From: Neopusillimonas maritima
GTDB taxonomy: Bacteria; Pseudomonadota; Gammaproteobacteria; Burkholderiales; Burkholderiaceae_B
DNA length: 64,000 nt
Assembly (NCBI RefSeq): GCF_040930455.2
Contig: NZ_CP170494.1
Direction: 5' to 3' (one strand)
Positions 1 to 8,661 of the stretch are shown here, piece by piece (positions within the stretch are counted from its first letter, which is position 1; each line of letters opens with the position of its first letter). The translations under genes were made by a program, and so were the position numbers. The notes beneath the pieces were generated by a model that was given only the letters and a program-made list of their open reading frames with translations, was not told where the DNA came from and searched no databases.

Positions 1-42
1 GACTTGGAGCCTGCGGCCCAAGAGGAACCTTTGGCCGCTTAA
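1..42 (+). CDS. C-terminal end of an unidentified protein (partial)
   Basis: Frame 1 is open from the first base and ends with a TAA at 40-42, giving the short acidic tail DLEPAAQEEPLAA. The acidic, alanine-rich tail is plausible as a protein end and it converges on apaH, with 32 bases between the stops. With only 13 codons visible, neither the family nor the reality of the gene can be settled. Confidence 0.35.
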   Translation, partial: DLEPAAQEEPLAA

Positions 43-74
43 TGAGATCAAGCTGAGCACGGCCGGCTGTGGCT

Positions 75-935
75 TTAAGCGGAGCCTGGTGTTTGGTGGC
101 TGATGCAGTCAATCTGAACCAGTTTGCGATCACTTAAACGCAGTGCTGTCAGTTTGCCGCCCCAAACGCATCCTGTATCCAGGCAAATTGCGTCCGGGCG
201 AATCATGAGCCCGAGCGTAGACCAATGGCCAAAGACAATGGTTGTGTTTTGTGTGGCCCGGTCGGGAACATCGAACCAAGGCATCAGGTAGTCGGGTGCT
301 TCGCTGCCCGGCGCGTTTTTATATGATAAATCCATGCGCCCTTTAACGTCACACATGCGTATGCGCGTGAGTGCGTTAATCACAATACGCAGACGTTTGT
401 TTGGCCCAAGGCCGTCGCGCCAGCGATCGGGCTCGTTGCCATACATTTTTTCAAGGTGTTGCCGCCAATGTCTGGACTGCAACGCATGTTCCACTTCGGC
501 AGCCAATGCCATGGTTTGTTTTAGCGTCCATGGTGCCAGTACGCCCGCATGAACAAGCAAATGGTTTTGTTCATAGTGGGCCATCGGTCGATGACGCAGC
601 CATTCAATAATCTCGTCGGCGTCGGGCGCCCCGAGAATGTCGGCGATGGTGTCGGATTTTCCAGGTTTGCGCACGCCCGCGGCGACTGCAAGCAAGTTCA
701 GGTCGTGATTGCCCAAAACGGTGACGGCCTTGTTGCCCATGCCCATAATACGACGTACGGTATCAAGTGAGCGCGGGCCGCGATTTACAATGTCGCCGGC
801 GAACCAGAAGCGTGCGCCGTTGTCGGCAACGACTGCCGGGTGTTCAAGTAATTGGTCCAGGGCCGAACAGCATCCTTGAATATCGCCGATGACCCAGGTT
901 GGGGGCGCAAGGGGGGAAGCGGGGGTGAGACTCAT
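75..935 (-). CDS. apaH: symmetrical bis(5'-nucleosyl)-tetraphosphatase (Ap4A hydrolase)
   Basis: This 286-residue protein hydrolyses diadenosine tetraphosphate symmetrically to two ADP in the cytoplasm. It belongs to the calcineurin-like metallophosphatases, whose metal-binding motifs are all visible: GDIQGC near residue 17, GDIVNRGPRSL near 47 and GNHDLNLL near 75, plus a later HAG. The length fits the family. Its ATG overlaps the lptG stop in an ATGA (932-935), so it is probably translationally coupled and is the last gene of the leftward operon that begins at mpl. Confidence 0.95.
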   Translation of the reverse strand: MSLTPASPLAPPTWVIGDIQGCCSALDQLLEHPAVVADNGARFWFAGDIVNRGPRSLDTVRRIMGMGNKAVTVLGNHDLNLLAVAAGVRKPGKSDTIADILGAPDADEIIEWLRHRPMAHYEQNHLLVHAGVLAPWTLKQTMALAAEVEHALQSRHWRQHLEKMYGNEPDRWRDGLGPNKRLRIVINALTRIRMCDVKGRMDLSYKNAPGSEAPDYLMPWFDVPDRATQNTTIVFGHWSTLGLMIRPDAICLDTGCVWGGKLTALRLSDRKLVQIDCISHQTPGSA

Positions 936-2110
936 GTTGCCGATTTATTCCATGGTCCACGTGTGCGCACAAAGCGCTGGACCTGATGTTTGTTTTCCAT
1001 GTAGATAAGCGTCGCCAATGCCAGCAGCAGGGCGGCAATATTGGGAACCAACGCCGTTACCCACGGAGACCAGCGGCTTAGCATGCCCACATTCAGGGCA
1101 AGCTGGTTCACCATGAAAAAGCCGACGCCGAGCAAAATGCCAATAAACACTTTGCCGCCGACCCCGCCTCGCCGTGTTTGCATAAATCCGATTGGAGCGG
1201 CAATGGTGATCATGACCAAAAGCGTGAAAGGGTAGGCAAGCTTGCGCCACAGTGCAACGATTTGGCGGTCGGTTTGAAGATTGTTGGCTTCAAGGTAGGC
1301 AATATAATCATTCAGTACGGCAATTGACATGCGTTCCGGGGTCAGGATACGGGCGATCAGGCGTTCCGGCGTCAAGCTGGTCGTGATCGTGCGTTCAGGA
1401 ACTGTTTCCAGCGTGGTTAAGGGTTGTTCGGGTGCGGTTGCGTCATCCAGCGCACTCATGGCGTTTTCGCTAATTTGCGTTTCGGCGACCTCTTCCATTA
1501 CAAGCGAGCCATTCTGAAAATAGCCTTGCTTGGCTTGTGAGAAGCGGACCAGTTCCTGACCTTCGTAGAATTCGTACAGGGTAATGCCGGCCACACCACC
1601 ATTGGGTTTGAGTTCGGAAATATTGATAATCCGGGTGCCCTGGTTTGGCGCTTCTTCCTTGAACCAGTAGCCACTGTTTAACCGTCCGCCACCAGCGCGC
1701 CCCATGAGCTGTAAGGTGGCTTCGCTGGCTTTGATTTCCGCGGCGGGGGTGACGATCTCGGAAAGGAAAAATGCGGCTACGACCCACGGGATGGTGATAA
1801 TCCAGAGCATACGCAGCAACTTCATACCGCTGACCCCTGATACCCGCAAGATGACAAGTTCATTGCGTTGAGCCAGACTGGCCAGCGCGAGAATGGCGCC
1901 GATTAACAATCCAATCGGTAAAAGCTCGTATAACCGGGTTGGCATTTGCAAGGCCTGAAGATAGAACAGGTCGAGCAATGTGAGCTTGGTGCCGACGTTG
2001 TCCAGTTCTTCAATAAGCGCGAAGAATGTAAACAGGCCTAGCAGAGCCAGCAAAACAACGATGCTGGACCGATAGATTTCTTTGGCAAGGTAACGGCGTG
2101 CAGTGCGCAT
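932..2110 (-). CDS. lptG: LPS export ABC transporter permease LptG
   Basis: LptG is one of the two inner-membrane permeases of the LptB2FGC complex that extracts lipopolysaccharide for transport to the outer membrane. The protein has N-terminal membrane segments (residues about 15-110), a large periplasmic beta domain, and three C-terminal membrane segments, which is the YjgP/YjgQ family layout. I chose the start at 2110 (MRTARRYLAKEIYRS, 392 aa). An ATG at 2149 would add 13 residues that do not resemble the family. lptF is not adjacent: the upstream neighbour is mtgA, 102 bases away. The stop overlaps the apaH start. Confidence 0.93.
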   Translation of the reverse strand: MRTARRYLAKEIYRSSIVVLLALLGLFTFFALIEELDNVGTKLTLLDLFYLQALQMPTRLYELLPIGLLIGAILALASLAQRNELVILRVSGVSGMKLLRMLWIITIPWVVAAFFLSEIVTPAAEIKASEATLQLMGRAGGGRLNSGYWFKEEAPNQGTRIINISELKPNGGVAGITLYEFYEGQELVRFSQAKQGYFQNGSLVMEEVAETQISENAMSALDDATAPEQPLTTLETVPERTITTSLTPERLIARILTPERMSIAVLNDYIAYLEANNLQTDRQIVALWRKLAYPFTLLVMITIAAPIGFMQTRRGGVGGKVFIGILLGVGFFMVNQLALNVGMLSRWSPWVTALVPNIAALLLALATLIYMENKHQVQRFVRTRGPWNKSAT

Positions 2111-2212
2111 GAAAAAAAAGTAAGGCTGGAACAGGCGTAAGCTTAACAAACGGCGGTGACTTCTGTGCGTTCTATTGCGTCGGCTTTAAGGGTTAGCGGG
2201 AAAAATGGTGGC

Positions 2213-2923
2213 TCAAGGCACCTCAACCATTCGCATGCGTTGCAGCAGGGTGCGGGTGCGCGACTGCAAATAACGGGTATTGCCACGTTTGTCATAGTAA
2301 GCCGGATTAGGCAGCATGGCGGCCAGCCGTGCCGATTGTGCGGCGTTCAGCTGTGAAGCATGACGCTTAAAGTAATGTTCAGCTGCTGCCTGGGCGCCAA
2401 AAACGTTTTTGCCCCACTGGGCAATATTCAGATACAGCTCAAGAATGCGTTGTTTGCTTAGAACGGCTTCCAGCATGAAAGTCAGGAGCAACTCCTGTGC
2501 CTTGCGCCAGTATGAGCGATCACTGGACAGGAACAGGTTTTTAGCCAGTTGCTGGGTAATGGTTGAGCCGCCTCGTACGCGTTCCGAACCGGACTCCGAC
2601 ATGCGCATATTGTATTCCCAGGCGCGTTGTATGGCTTCCCATTCCACCCCGCTGTGGTTAATGAAGTTCGAGTCTTCAGCGGCCACGACTGCACGTTTCA
2701 GGTTTGTGCTTATTTTGTCGTACGGAACCCAGGTGTGAATAATTTGTGCATTCGCCTGTTCTGCTTGTAATTGCGTCAGGGTGTTGCGCATGAAAGCACT
2801 GGTGCTTGGGTTGTGGAATTTTAACCAGATCACCATGACGAACAAGCCAAATTGGTAAAGCAGGAACGCGAAAAGGCCTGCCAGTAGCACGATGCCGATC
2901 AGCTTGCTTTTTGATCTGCTCAT
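2213..2923 (-). CDS. mtgA: monofunctional peptidoglycan glycosyltransferase
   Basis: A 236-residue single-domain GT51 transglycosylase that polymerises glycan strands from lipid II without a penicillin-binding domain. An N-terminal membrane anchor (about residues 9-31) is followed by the family motifs: EDSNFINHSG with the catalytic glutamate, RGGSTITQQLAKNLFL, and the second acidic motif KQRILELYLNIAQWG. Length is normal for MtgA. It lies 21 bases downstream of aroE in the same leftward operon, the usual betaproteobacterial pairing. Confidence 0.95.
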   Translation of the reverse strand: MSRSKSKLIGIVLLAGLFAFLLYQFGLFVMVIWLKFHNPSTSAFMRNTLTQLQAEQANAQIIHTWVPYDKISTNLKRAVVAAEDSNFINHSGVEWEAIQRAWEYNMRMSESGSERVRGGSTITQQLAKNLFLSSDRSYWRKAQELLLTFMLEAVLSKQRILELYLNIAQWGKNVFGAQAAAEHYFKRHASQLNAAQSARLAAMLPNPAYYDKRGNTRYLQSRTRTLLQRMRMVEVP

Positions 2924-2944
2924 CAGGGGCTCCGGCGCGTGTTG

Positions 2945-3811
2945 TCAGCTGTGGCTCAGTTGAGCCCGCAGCATGGTTAAGACAGGTTCAATCTCCGGCG
3001 TGACGCCGTGCCAAATAGCGAATCCCGCCGCCGCCTGGCCCACCAACATGCCCAAACCATCGGCTGTCCGGTCGGCTCCCGCTGCCTTTGCCGCTTGCAG
3101 AAATGCCGTGTCATGTGCGGCGTAGAACATGTCGTAAGCCAGTGCGCCCGGCATGTATTGCATGCCGGGCAGGTTGGGTGCCGCCTGGCTGATGCTGCTG
3201 GATGTGGCGTTGATGACAATCGGCCAACGCCCCTGCGCCTGGTTGAGGCCCCCTGAAGATAGCCGCGCCGCATAGTGGGGCAGTTCCCGCGCGATATGTT
3301 GATGCAGTTCAGTGGCCCGTTGTTCTGTGCGGTTAACGATGTGCAGTCGTGTACAACCGGCTTCTAATAAGGGTGCGCACGCACCCCTGGCGGCTCCCCC
3401 GGCGCCCAACAGCAATACGTCGTGTCCTTTAACGTCAACGCCCAGGCGATGGAGGTCGGCCAGCAAGCCAACCCCATCGGTATTGCAACCATGCAAGCGG
3501 GCGTCTCCCCACCAAAGTGTGTTAACGGCGCCGGCAACTCTTGCCCGTTCGGTTAAACCGCCTTGCGCCATGGTCCATGCCCTTTCCTTGAATGGTACCG
3601 TTACGTTCAATCCGCTGCCTCCTTCGGCAAAAAACCGTTCAACAACAGACTCGAATGCCTCGATAGGTGTCGGCAAGAGATCGTATTGCAATTGAATACC
3701 GGTTTGCTTGGCGAAGGCCGCATGAATTTGCGGTGATTTGCTGTGTGCAACAGGGTTGCCTATGACCGCAAAGCGCTTTACTTTCGAATGGTTTTGCTGG
3801 TTGGGCGTCAT
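2945..3811 (-). CDS. aroE: shikimate dehydrogenase
   Basis: AroE reduces 3-dehydroshikimate to shikimate with NADPH. In this 288-residue protein the substrate-binding HSKSPQIH and NVTVPFKE motifs lie near residues 23 and 70, with the catalytic lysine in the second. The nucleotide-binding GAGGAARG and NRTEQRA follow near 135-165. The start ATG overlaps the stop of the TonB-like gene by an ATGA (3808-3811), indicating coupling. Another shikimate-pathway gene, aroQ, lies about 6 kb away in the opposite orientation. Confidence 0.96.
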   Translation of the reverse strand: MTPNQQNHSKVKRFAVIGNPVAHSKSPQIHAAFAKQTGIQLQYDLLPTPIEAFESVVERFFAEGGSGLNVTVPFKERAWTMAQGGLTERARVAGAVNTLWWGDARLHGCNTDGVGLLADLHRLGVDVKGHDVLLLGAGGAARGACAPLLEAGCTRLHIVNRTEQRATELHQHIARELPHYAARLSSGGLNQAQGRWPIVINATSSSISQAAPNLPGMQYMPGALAYDMFYAAHDTAFLQAAKAAGADRTADGLGMLVGQAAAGFAIWHGVTPEIEPVLTMLRAQLSHS

Positions 3812-4665
3812 TGGGTGGTTAACTCGTTGTTGGTGAAATGCCAGGTTCGGGTAATGGCCAGAATATCGGTTTCCGCTGCCACCTCGGGGGGCAGAGGGGG
3901 GAATGGTGCCGCCAGTTGTACGATGCGCCGTGCGGCTGAGTTCAGAACGGGTTCCGAAGAGGGCTGGTTGATTTCAACATTTCGCAGTGTGCCGTCGCGG
4001 TCAATATACACGGTGAGCTGTAACGAGCCATAGATACGCCCACGTGCTTCCTGCGGATAATGCTCTGTGCCGATTTGCTCGATTTTCAGGCGCCAGGCTT
4101 CGACATATTGTGCATAAGCTGCGCGTTGTGCCGCCGGCCCAACAAACTGTTGCCGTGGCCGGCTGTTATAAGCCTCGATACGGGCTTTTAACGCAGCAAT
4201 TCTGGCGTTAAGTACCTGGGCATCGCGATTCAAGTCGTCGCTGCCCGGGTCGGGAGATTCCTGGAAAAGTTCCGGCCGCAGGCGTGGCTCGGCTGTGGTG
4301 GTTTCTGAAATTAATTGCGTCAGTAGCTGCTCTTGCTCAGACTCCAGCTCCGCCTGTCGTTTGCGCAGTGCCTCCAGAATAATTTCATTAACTTCATTTT
4401 CCTGGGTGCGAGGCAATGGCGAAGAGGCATAAGTTTCGCCTGTGTCGTTGCCGCCGGCATTCAGGTTTTGTTGGGCCAGTATTTGTGCATTGGCCGGCTC
4501 GGCCTCGGTGCGCGTGTTAACCAACGTGACTTCAAGTGAGCTGACCGGCATGCGGGTATTTGGAGCAAGGTTTGAAAATGTCAGCAACAAGGCCGCCCCA
4601 TGTAAACATAGGGAAGCGATTAGCCCGATAACCAGATAGAAATTGTTGTCGGGGGTTTGTTGCAC
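3808..4665 (-). CDS. TonB-family protein (energy transducer-like)
   Basis: This 285-residue protein has one N-terminal membrane segment (about 11-31), a long Glu/Gln-rich and Arg-rich middle that is probably coiled or extended across the periplasm (about 90-175), and a C-terminal TonB-like domain. The last contains YPQEARGRIYGSLQL and YIDRDGTLRNVEI and ends in RTWHFTN. TonB proteins pass proton-motive energy to outer-membrane transporters, but no exbB or exbD is nearby and the Pro-rich spacer of classical TonB is weak. A role in envelope organisation is as likely as siderophore uptake. It starts 2 bases after the RNase II-like gene. Confidence 0.82.
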   Translation of the reverse strand: MQQTPDNNFYLVIGLIASLCLHGAALLLTFSNLAPNTRMPVSSLEVTLVNTRTEAEPANAQILAQQNLNAGGNDTGETYASSPLPRTQENEVNEIILEALRKRQAELESEQEQLLTQLISETTTAEPRLRPELFQESPDPGSDDLNRDAQVLNARIAALKARIEAYNSRPRQQFVGPAAQRAAYAQYVEAWRLKIEQIGTEHYPQEARGRIYGSLQLTVYIDRDGTLRNVEINQPSSEPVLNSAARRIVQLAAPFPPLPPEVAAETDILAITRTWHFTNNELTTQ

Positions 4666-4667
4666 CG

Positions 4668-6560
4668 TTATTGCTCCGTGTCGAGCGTTTCAATATACCG
4701 GCACTCTACATCGAGTGCCAGCTCATTGAAACCCGTGAGTGCAAGGCGAACCCGGCGGCCTCTTTCAAGCGCCGGCAGACCGGGAATACGCGTAATAAAA
4801 GGAGCGCAATCGAAACGAACCAGATCTTCGCGCAAAACACTGGCAGTAACCTCGGTGAGTTTTTCCTGTTTAAGCCAACGAATGCACCAATAGCGTTCAA
4901 TTGTCGACTGAAACTCGTTCCAGGCCGCGTACTGCGCATCAAAGGCCCCAATAATGGCAAAAAGGTCGGCCTCCTTGGGTTTGAAAGGCGCGACCAGGCG
5001 GGCTGATACGCCATGTTCCGCCGCGGCAATGATTTGGCCCTGATTGACGAGGTCGACGTAACGCCGCAGCGGTGAAGTGCTCCATGCATACTGGGGCACC
5101 CCGATGGCTTCATGCGGCAGGGCTTGGGTCGACATACGCACACGACCTGCTTGTTGAGAGCGATAGATGCCCGGTACGCCGTGTTGCGCCATGAAGGCGC
5201 CCCACAGATTGTTGGTGAGAATCATGTATTCGGCAACCAGGCGATCAAGCGGCGCGTTACGCTGGCGCGGAGTCAGTTTTACGATGCTGCCGGGGTCATC
5301 GGGTTCGCCTTCAAGGTAGAACATATACTCAACCCGATTATTGTTTTCGGGCTTGCCTCGCAACGCCTCGCGTTGGGCGTTCAAGTGGCGGGAAAATTGC
5401 CACAATGGGCGTAACCAATGAGCATAAGGTAGGGGAGCCGAAGGGTCTTCCAGCGCGGCTTCCGTTACGTCGGCATCCAGCCAGTTGTGGCGCAGATTTT
5501 CCTTAACCGTGATGCGGTCCAGCCGGGTTTGTGTTTCCAGAATCTCACCGCTGCGTAAATCGGTTGTGACGTACAGTGAAAGTGCGGGACGGCTTTGCCC
5601 GGCATCCAGTGAGAAGGTTTCAATGATCTCGTCTGGGAGCATTGGAATTTTCTGACCCGGCATGTAAACGGTGGACATGCGTTTGCGGGCCATTTGGTCC
5701 AGCTCATTGTCTCGTTTCACCAGCAAGCCGGGGGCGGCAATGTGAATGCCAATCTGAACCTGGTCATTTCCCAGTGGGGTAACCGATAGCGCATCATCCA
5801 CTTCAGTGGTGGTGATGTCGTCGATGGAGTAGGCCTCGACGTTCGCTTCCGGCAGTTCAAGGTTGAGTTCCGGGATGTCTGCAGATTGAAATTGAGTGCC
5901 TTTGGGAAAGTGGGTCGCAAAAAATCGGTCGCGGTGCAGTTTTAACGGATGAGGCCAGGCGCCTACATCGAGCAATAGTTGTTCAGGTGTGGTGCCGCGT
6001 TCTTTAACGGCAGCCTCAAAAGCTTTCCATTCAAGGGTGTTCTTGTCGGGCTTAACCAGGAACGTGGACGCGACTTCGCCAATGCGTTCCGGTAGTTGCC
6101 CGGCCACCAGTTGCTCCGTCCATTCCTGTTGTTGTTCGGCCTGGCGCTTTTTCTTTTCAATTGCGGCCAGGGCGGCTTCAAGAATATCGGGGGGCGCCGG
6201 TCGATAACTGCCTTTTCCGCGCCGGTGAAAATAAGCAGGTGCGCTGTTCAGTGCGAATATCAAAGCCGCCTTTTCCACCGATGTGGGCGGGTGACCAAAA
6301 TAATCCTGGGCGAAATCCGCCGCGCTAAACTCTTCTTGCGGTGCGCACTCCCATAGGAAGTCGATCTCGAAGGTTTGGGCCAAATCTTGCGCACTTTGCA
6401 GCAATTCGGCCGGCGCAGGCGAATCGAATCGGAACAGCACCGTGGCGTTCTTTATCTTGCTTCGTTTTCCGCTTTCCGACTCAACCTGCATGGTTGAGTC
6501 GCTTTCGGAAAAAATTTTTTCGGCTTTGAAGCTTCCGCTATCTTCGTAAAGAACGTACAT
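4668..6560 (-). CDS. RNB-domain exoribonuclease (RNase II family)
   Basis: A 630-residue RNB-family 3'-5' exoribonuclease. The catalytic RNB domain starts near residue 245 with YSIDDITTTEVDDALSV and continues through HIAAPG, YMPGQKIPMLPDEIIE, SRPALSL and the C-terminal PLRRYVDLVNQGQ signature. The first third resembles the variable N-terminal region of short RNase II-like proteins. The four-acidic metal site reads D, E, D, D where E. coli RNase II has four aspartates, so one position is glutamate. Start at 6560 is the first ATG of the frame, 10 bases after yqiA. Product assignment is firm at family level; RNase II versus RNase R-like specificity is not. Confidence 0.88.
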   Translation of the reverse strand: MYVLYEDSGSFKAEKIFSESDSTMQVESESGKRSKIKNATVLFRFDSPAPAELLQSAQDLAQTFEIDFLWECAPQEEFSAADFAQDYFGHPPTSVEKAALIFALNSAPAYFHRRGKGSYRPAPPDILEAALAAIEKKKRQAEQQQEWTEQLVAGQLPERIGEVASTFLVKPDKNTLEWKAFEAAVKERGTTPEQLLLDVGAWPHPLKLHRDRFFATHFPKGTQFQSADIPELNLELPEANVEAYSIDDITTTEVDDALSVTPLGNDQVQIGIHIAAPGLLVKRDNELDQMARKRMSTVYMPGQKIPMLPDEIIETFSLDAGQSRPALSLYVTTDLRSGEILETQTRLDRITVKENLRHNWLDADVTEAALEDPSAPLPYAHWLRPLWQFSRHLNAQREALRGKPENNNRVEYMFYLEGEPDDPGSIVKLTPRQRNAPLDRLVAEYMILTNNLWGAFMAQHGVPGIYRSQQAGRVRMSTQALPHEAIGVPQYAWSTSPLRRYVDLVNQGQIIAAAEHGVSARLVAPFKPKEADLFAIIGAFDAQYAAWNEFQSTIERYWCIRWLKQEKLTEVTASVLREDLVRFDCAPFITRIPGLPALERGRRVRLALTGFNELALDVECRYIETLDTEQ

Positions 6561-6570
6561 AAACGTTGTT

Positions 6571-7182
6571 TTAATCTGTTTTTTGGTGACTCAAACCAGA
6601 GTCGAGAATAAAAGAGGTGACTTCAGGCATCCAACGCGCAAAATCGTGTATGCCGTGGTCGCTGCCGCTGATAACCCGACTGGGGCAGCCTGCGTACCAT
6701 GCCACCATTTCTTTCCAGTCGAGTACTTCATCGCCCGTTGCTGCCATCAGGAAAAAGCGTTCCGGCTGGGCGGGCGGACCGATTTTCATTGCAGCCAGCT
6801 CTTGCAGATAATGACCGTGGAATTCGAATGGCTCGTTACTGTGATATTGCGTTTGCTTGCCGGTATGAATCGCCAGATCACGGGCCGCATCAATAACTGG
6901 ATTCAATAGAACAGCACGGCAAGACCATTTTTGCGCCAGGTACTGAGCATAAAAGCCGCCAAGTGACGAGCCAATGATGACCGGGGCGCGATCGCGACCG
7001 GATGGTGTGTTTGCGTTAGACGAAATGAGATTGTTACATAAATCGATGGCTTCTTGCGGACCGGCCGGAAGTTGGGGGCAATGCCAGACATCGGCAAAGC
7101 CTTGTTTGGCCATTTCCTTTGCCAGCATTTGGGCTTTTGTGGAATGGGGCGATGAGCGAAAGCCATGTAGATACAAAATCAT
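6571..7182 (-). CDS. YqiA-family alpha/beta-hydrolase (esterase)
   Basis: A 203-residue small esterase of the UPF0227/YqiA type. It begins MILYLHGFRSSPHS, with the oxyanion-hole HGF. The nucleophile elbow GSSLGGFYAQYLA lies near residue 70 and the catalytic histidine in SGSDHGIHDF near the end. The frame is open upstream to 7395, but that part is antisense-like shadow of mpl. The start at 7182 overlaps the mpl stop by ATGA and matches the family N-terminus. The substrate is not known; family members hydrolyse short acyl esters in vitro. Confidence 0.87.
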   Translation of the reverse strand: MILYLHGFRSSPHSTKAQMLAKEMAKQGFADVWHCPQLPAGPQEAIDLCNNLISSNANTPSGRDRAPVIIGSSLGGFYAQYLAQKWSCRAVLLNPVIDAARDLAIHTGKQTQYHSNEPFEFHGHYLQELAAMKIGPPAQPERFFLMAATGDEVLDWKEMVAWYAGCPSRVISGSDHGIHDFARWMPEVTSFILDSGLSHQKTD

Positions 7183-8546
7183 GGTGAGCCCAGTGCCTCC
7201 AGTAATGCGACATGAATGCCGCCAAAACTGCCATTGCTCATAATCAGAATGTGGTCGCCGGGTTGAGCTGCGTCTTTCAACGCCTTTACCAGGGCTGCAT
7301 GGTTGGAAAATGACGTTGCCCGTTTGCCTAAAGGCGCCAGTACTTCGTTGGGATTCCAGCCCAGTGCGTGCTTGCCGGTTGTTTCGCCGAAGCAAAAGGT
7401 GAGGTCGGCCAGTTCGAGTGCTTGCGGCAATTGGGCCGCCATAGTACCAAGCTTCATGGTATTTGAGCGCGGCTCGATGACAGCCAGAATGCGCGCCGGG
7501 CCTACAACGTGTCGAAGGCCTTGCAAGGTGGTTGCGATGGCGGTGGGGTGATGGGCGAAGTCGTCGTAAACCGTAATGTCATTGACGACGCCCCGCACCT
7601 CCATTCGGCGCTTGACGCCACTGAAACTGCTTAGCGCTTTGATCGCATGCTCAATTGAAACCCCTGCATGATGCGCAGCTGCTATTGCAGCCAACGCGTT
7701 CATACGATTGTGCTCGCCGGTGATGTTCCAACATACCGGCGGGTAAGAGGCGCCGTGAAAGCTGGGGATGAAGTGAGTGGGCTGATTGCCGGGGGTATAG
7801 CGCCACATGCCGTCTGGACCGAAGGTTTGCACGGGCGACCAGCAACCCCGGGCCAGTACGTGATCAAGCGCCGGCGCATCAGAGGGCCGGATGATCAGGC
7901 CGTTTGAAGGAATCATTCGAACCAAATGGTGGAATTGGGTTTCAATGGCTTCCAGATTGGCGAAAATGTCGGCGTGATCGTACTCCAGATTGTTCAAAAT
8001 GGCGGTGCGGGGCCGGTAATGTACAAATTTTGAGCGCTTATCGAAAAAGGCGGTGTCGTATTCGTCGGCCTCGATGACAAATAGCGGTTTGGCAGGATTA
8101 TAGCGGGCGGAAACTTTCAAACCCGGTGCGATGCCGCCAATCAGGAAATTGGGTTCCAGGCCGGCTTGCTCAAGAATCCAGGCCAGCATTGAACTGGTCG
8201 TGGTTTTACCGTGTGTGCCGGCAACAGCAAGCACGTGTTGGCCTTGCAGAATGTTTTCGCCTAACCATTGCGGGCCGGAGGTATAAGGCAAGCCCTGATC
8301 GAGAATTGCTTCCATAAGGGGGTTGCCCCGGCTGACAACATTGCCGACGACGAAAAGGTCGGGCTGCAACGCCAGTTGCCCTGCACCAAACCCTTCAGTC
8401 AGGTCAATACCCTGTTCTTCAAGTTGTGTACTCATGGGGGGATAAACGCCGGTATCGCAACCGGTTACCTTGTGGCCGGCTGCGCGGGCGATAAGGGCCA
8501 GGCCGCCCATGAACGTGCCGCAAATCCCCAAAATGTGTATGTGCAT
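7179..8546 (-). CDS. mpl: UDP-N-acetylmuramate:L-Ala-gamma-D-Glu-meso-DAP ligase
   Basis: Mpl recycles peptidoglycan by joining the released tripeptide L-Ala-gamma-D-Glu-mDAP to UDP-MurNAc, bypassing MurC, D and E. The 455-residue protein has the MurC-like N-terminal Rossmann motif HILGICGTFMGGLA, the ATP-binding AGTHGKTTTSSML near residue 110, EADEYDTAFFD near 170, and the C-terminal domain with YDDFAHHPTAI. A good Shine-Dalgarno (GGAGG, about 8 bases before the ATG) supports the start. It is the first gene of the leftward operon. With anmK at 33 kb, the window holds two steps of muropeptide recycling. Confidence 0.97.
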   Translation of the reverse strand: MHIHILGICGTFMGGLALIARAAGHKVTGCDTGVYPPMSTQLEEQGIDLTEGFGAGQLALQPDLFVVGNVVSRGNPLMEAILDQGLPYTSGPQWLGENILQGQHVLAVAGTHGKTTTSSMLAWILEQAGLEPNFLIGGIAPGLKVSARYNPAKPLFVIEADEYDTAFFDKRSKFVHYRPRTAILNNLEYDHADIFANLEAIETQFHHLVRMIPSNGLIIRPSDAPALDHVLARGCWSPVQTFGPDGMWRYTPGNQPTHFIPSFHGASYPPVCWNITGEHNRMNALAAIAAAHHAGVSIEHAIKALSSFSGVKRRMEVRGVVNDITVYDDFAHHPTAIATTLQGLRHVVGPARILAVIEPRSNTMKLGTMAAQLPQALELADLTFCFGETTGKHALGWNPNEVLAPLGKRATSFSNHAALVKALKDAAQPGDHILIMSNGSFGGIHVALLEALGSP

Positions 8547-8564
8547 GGTCTTCCTCCAGCCCCT

Positions 8565-8570
8565 ATTGTA
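8565..8570 (-). promoter_or_regulatory. possible -10 element of the mpl operon
   Basis: The minus strand reads TACAAT at this position, about 20 bases before the mpl start codon. No convincing -35 hexamer sits 16-18 bases upstream, so this is only a candidate. Confidence 0.3.
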
Positions 8571-8604
8571 GTCAGACGGTGAGGCCGGCAGTGGCAGGCG
8601 GCAG

Positions 8605-8613
8605 TGCTAAAAT
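8605..8613 (+). promoter_or_regulatory. extended -10 promoter element for tlpA-like gene
   Basis: The plus strand reads TGCTAAAAT, an extended -10 (TGn plus hexamer), about 50 bases upstream of the thioredoxin-like gene. No good -35 is needed for such promoters and none is seen. It lies in the 115-base divergent gap with mpl. Confidence 0.42.
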
Positions 8614-8661
8614 GAATTTTATGATGATGTTGCATAAACCTCTACTTAGCGTCGGCGTATC

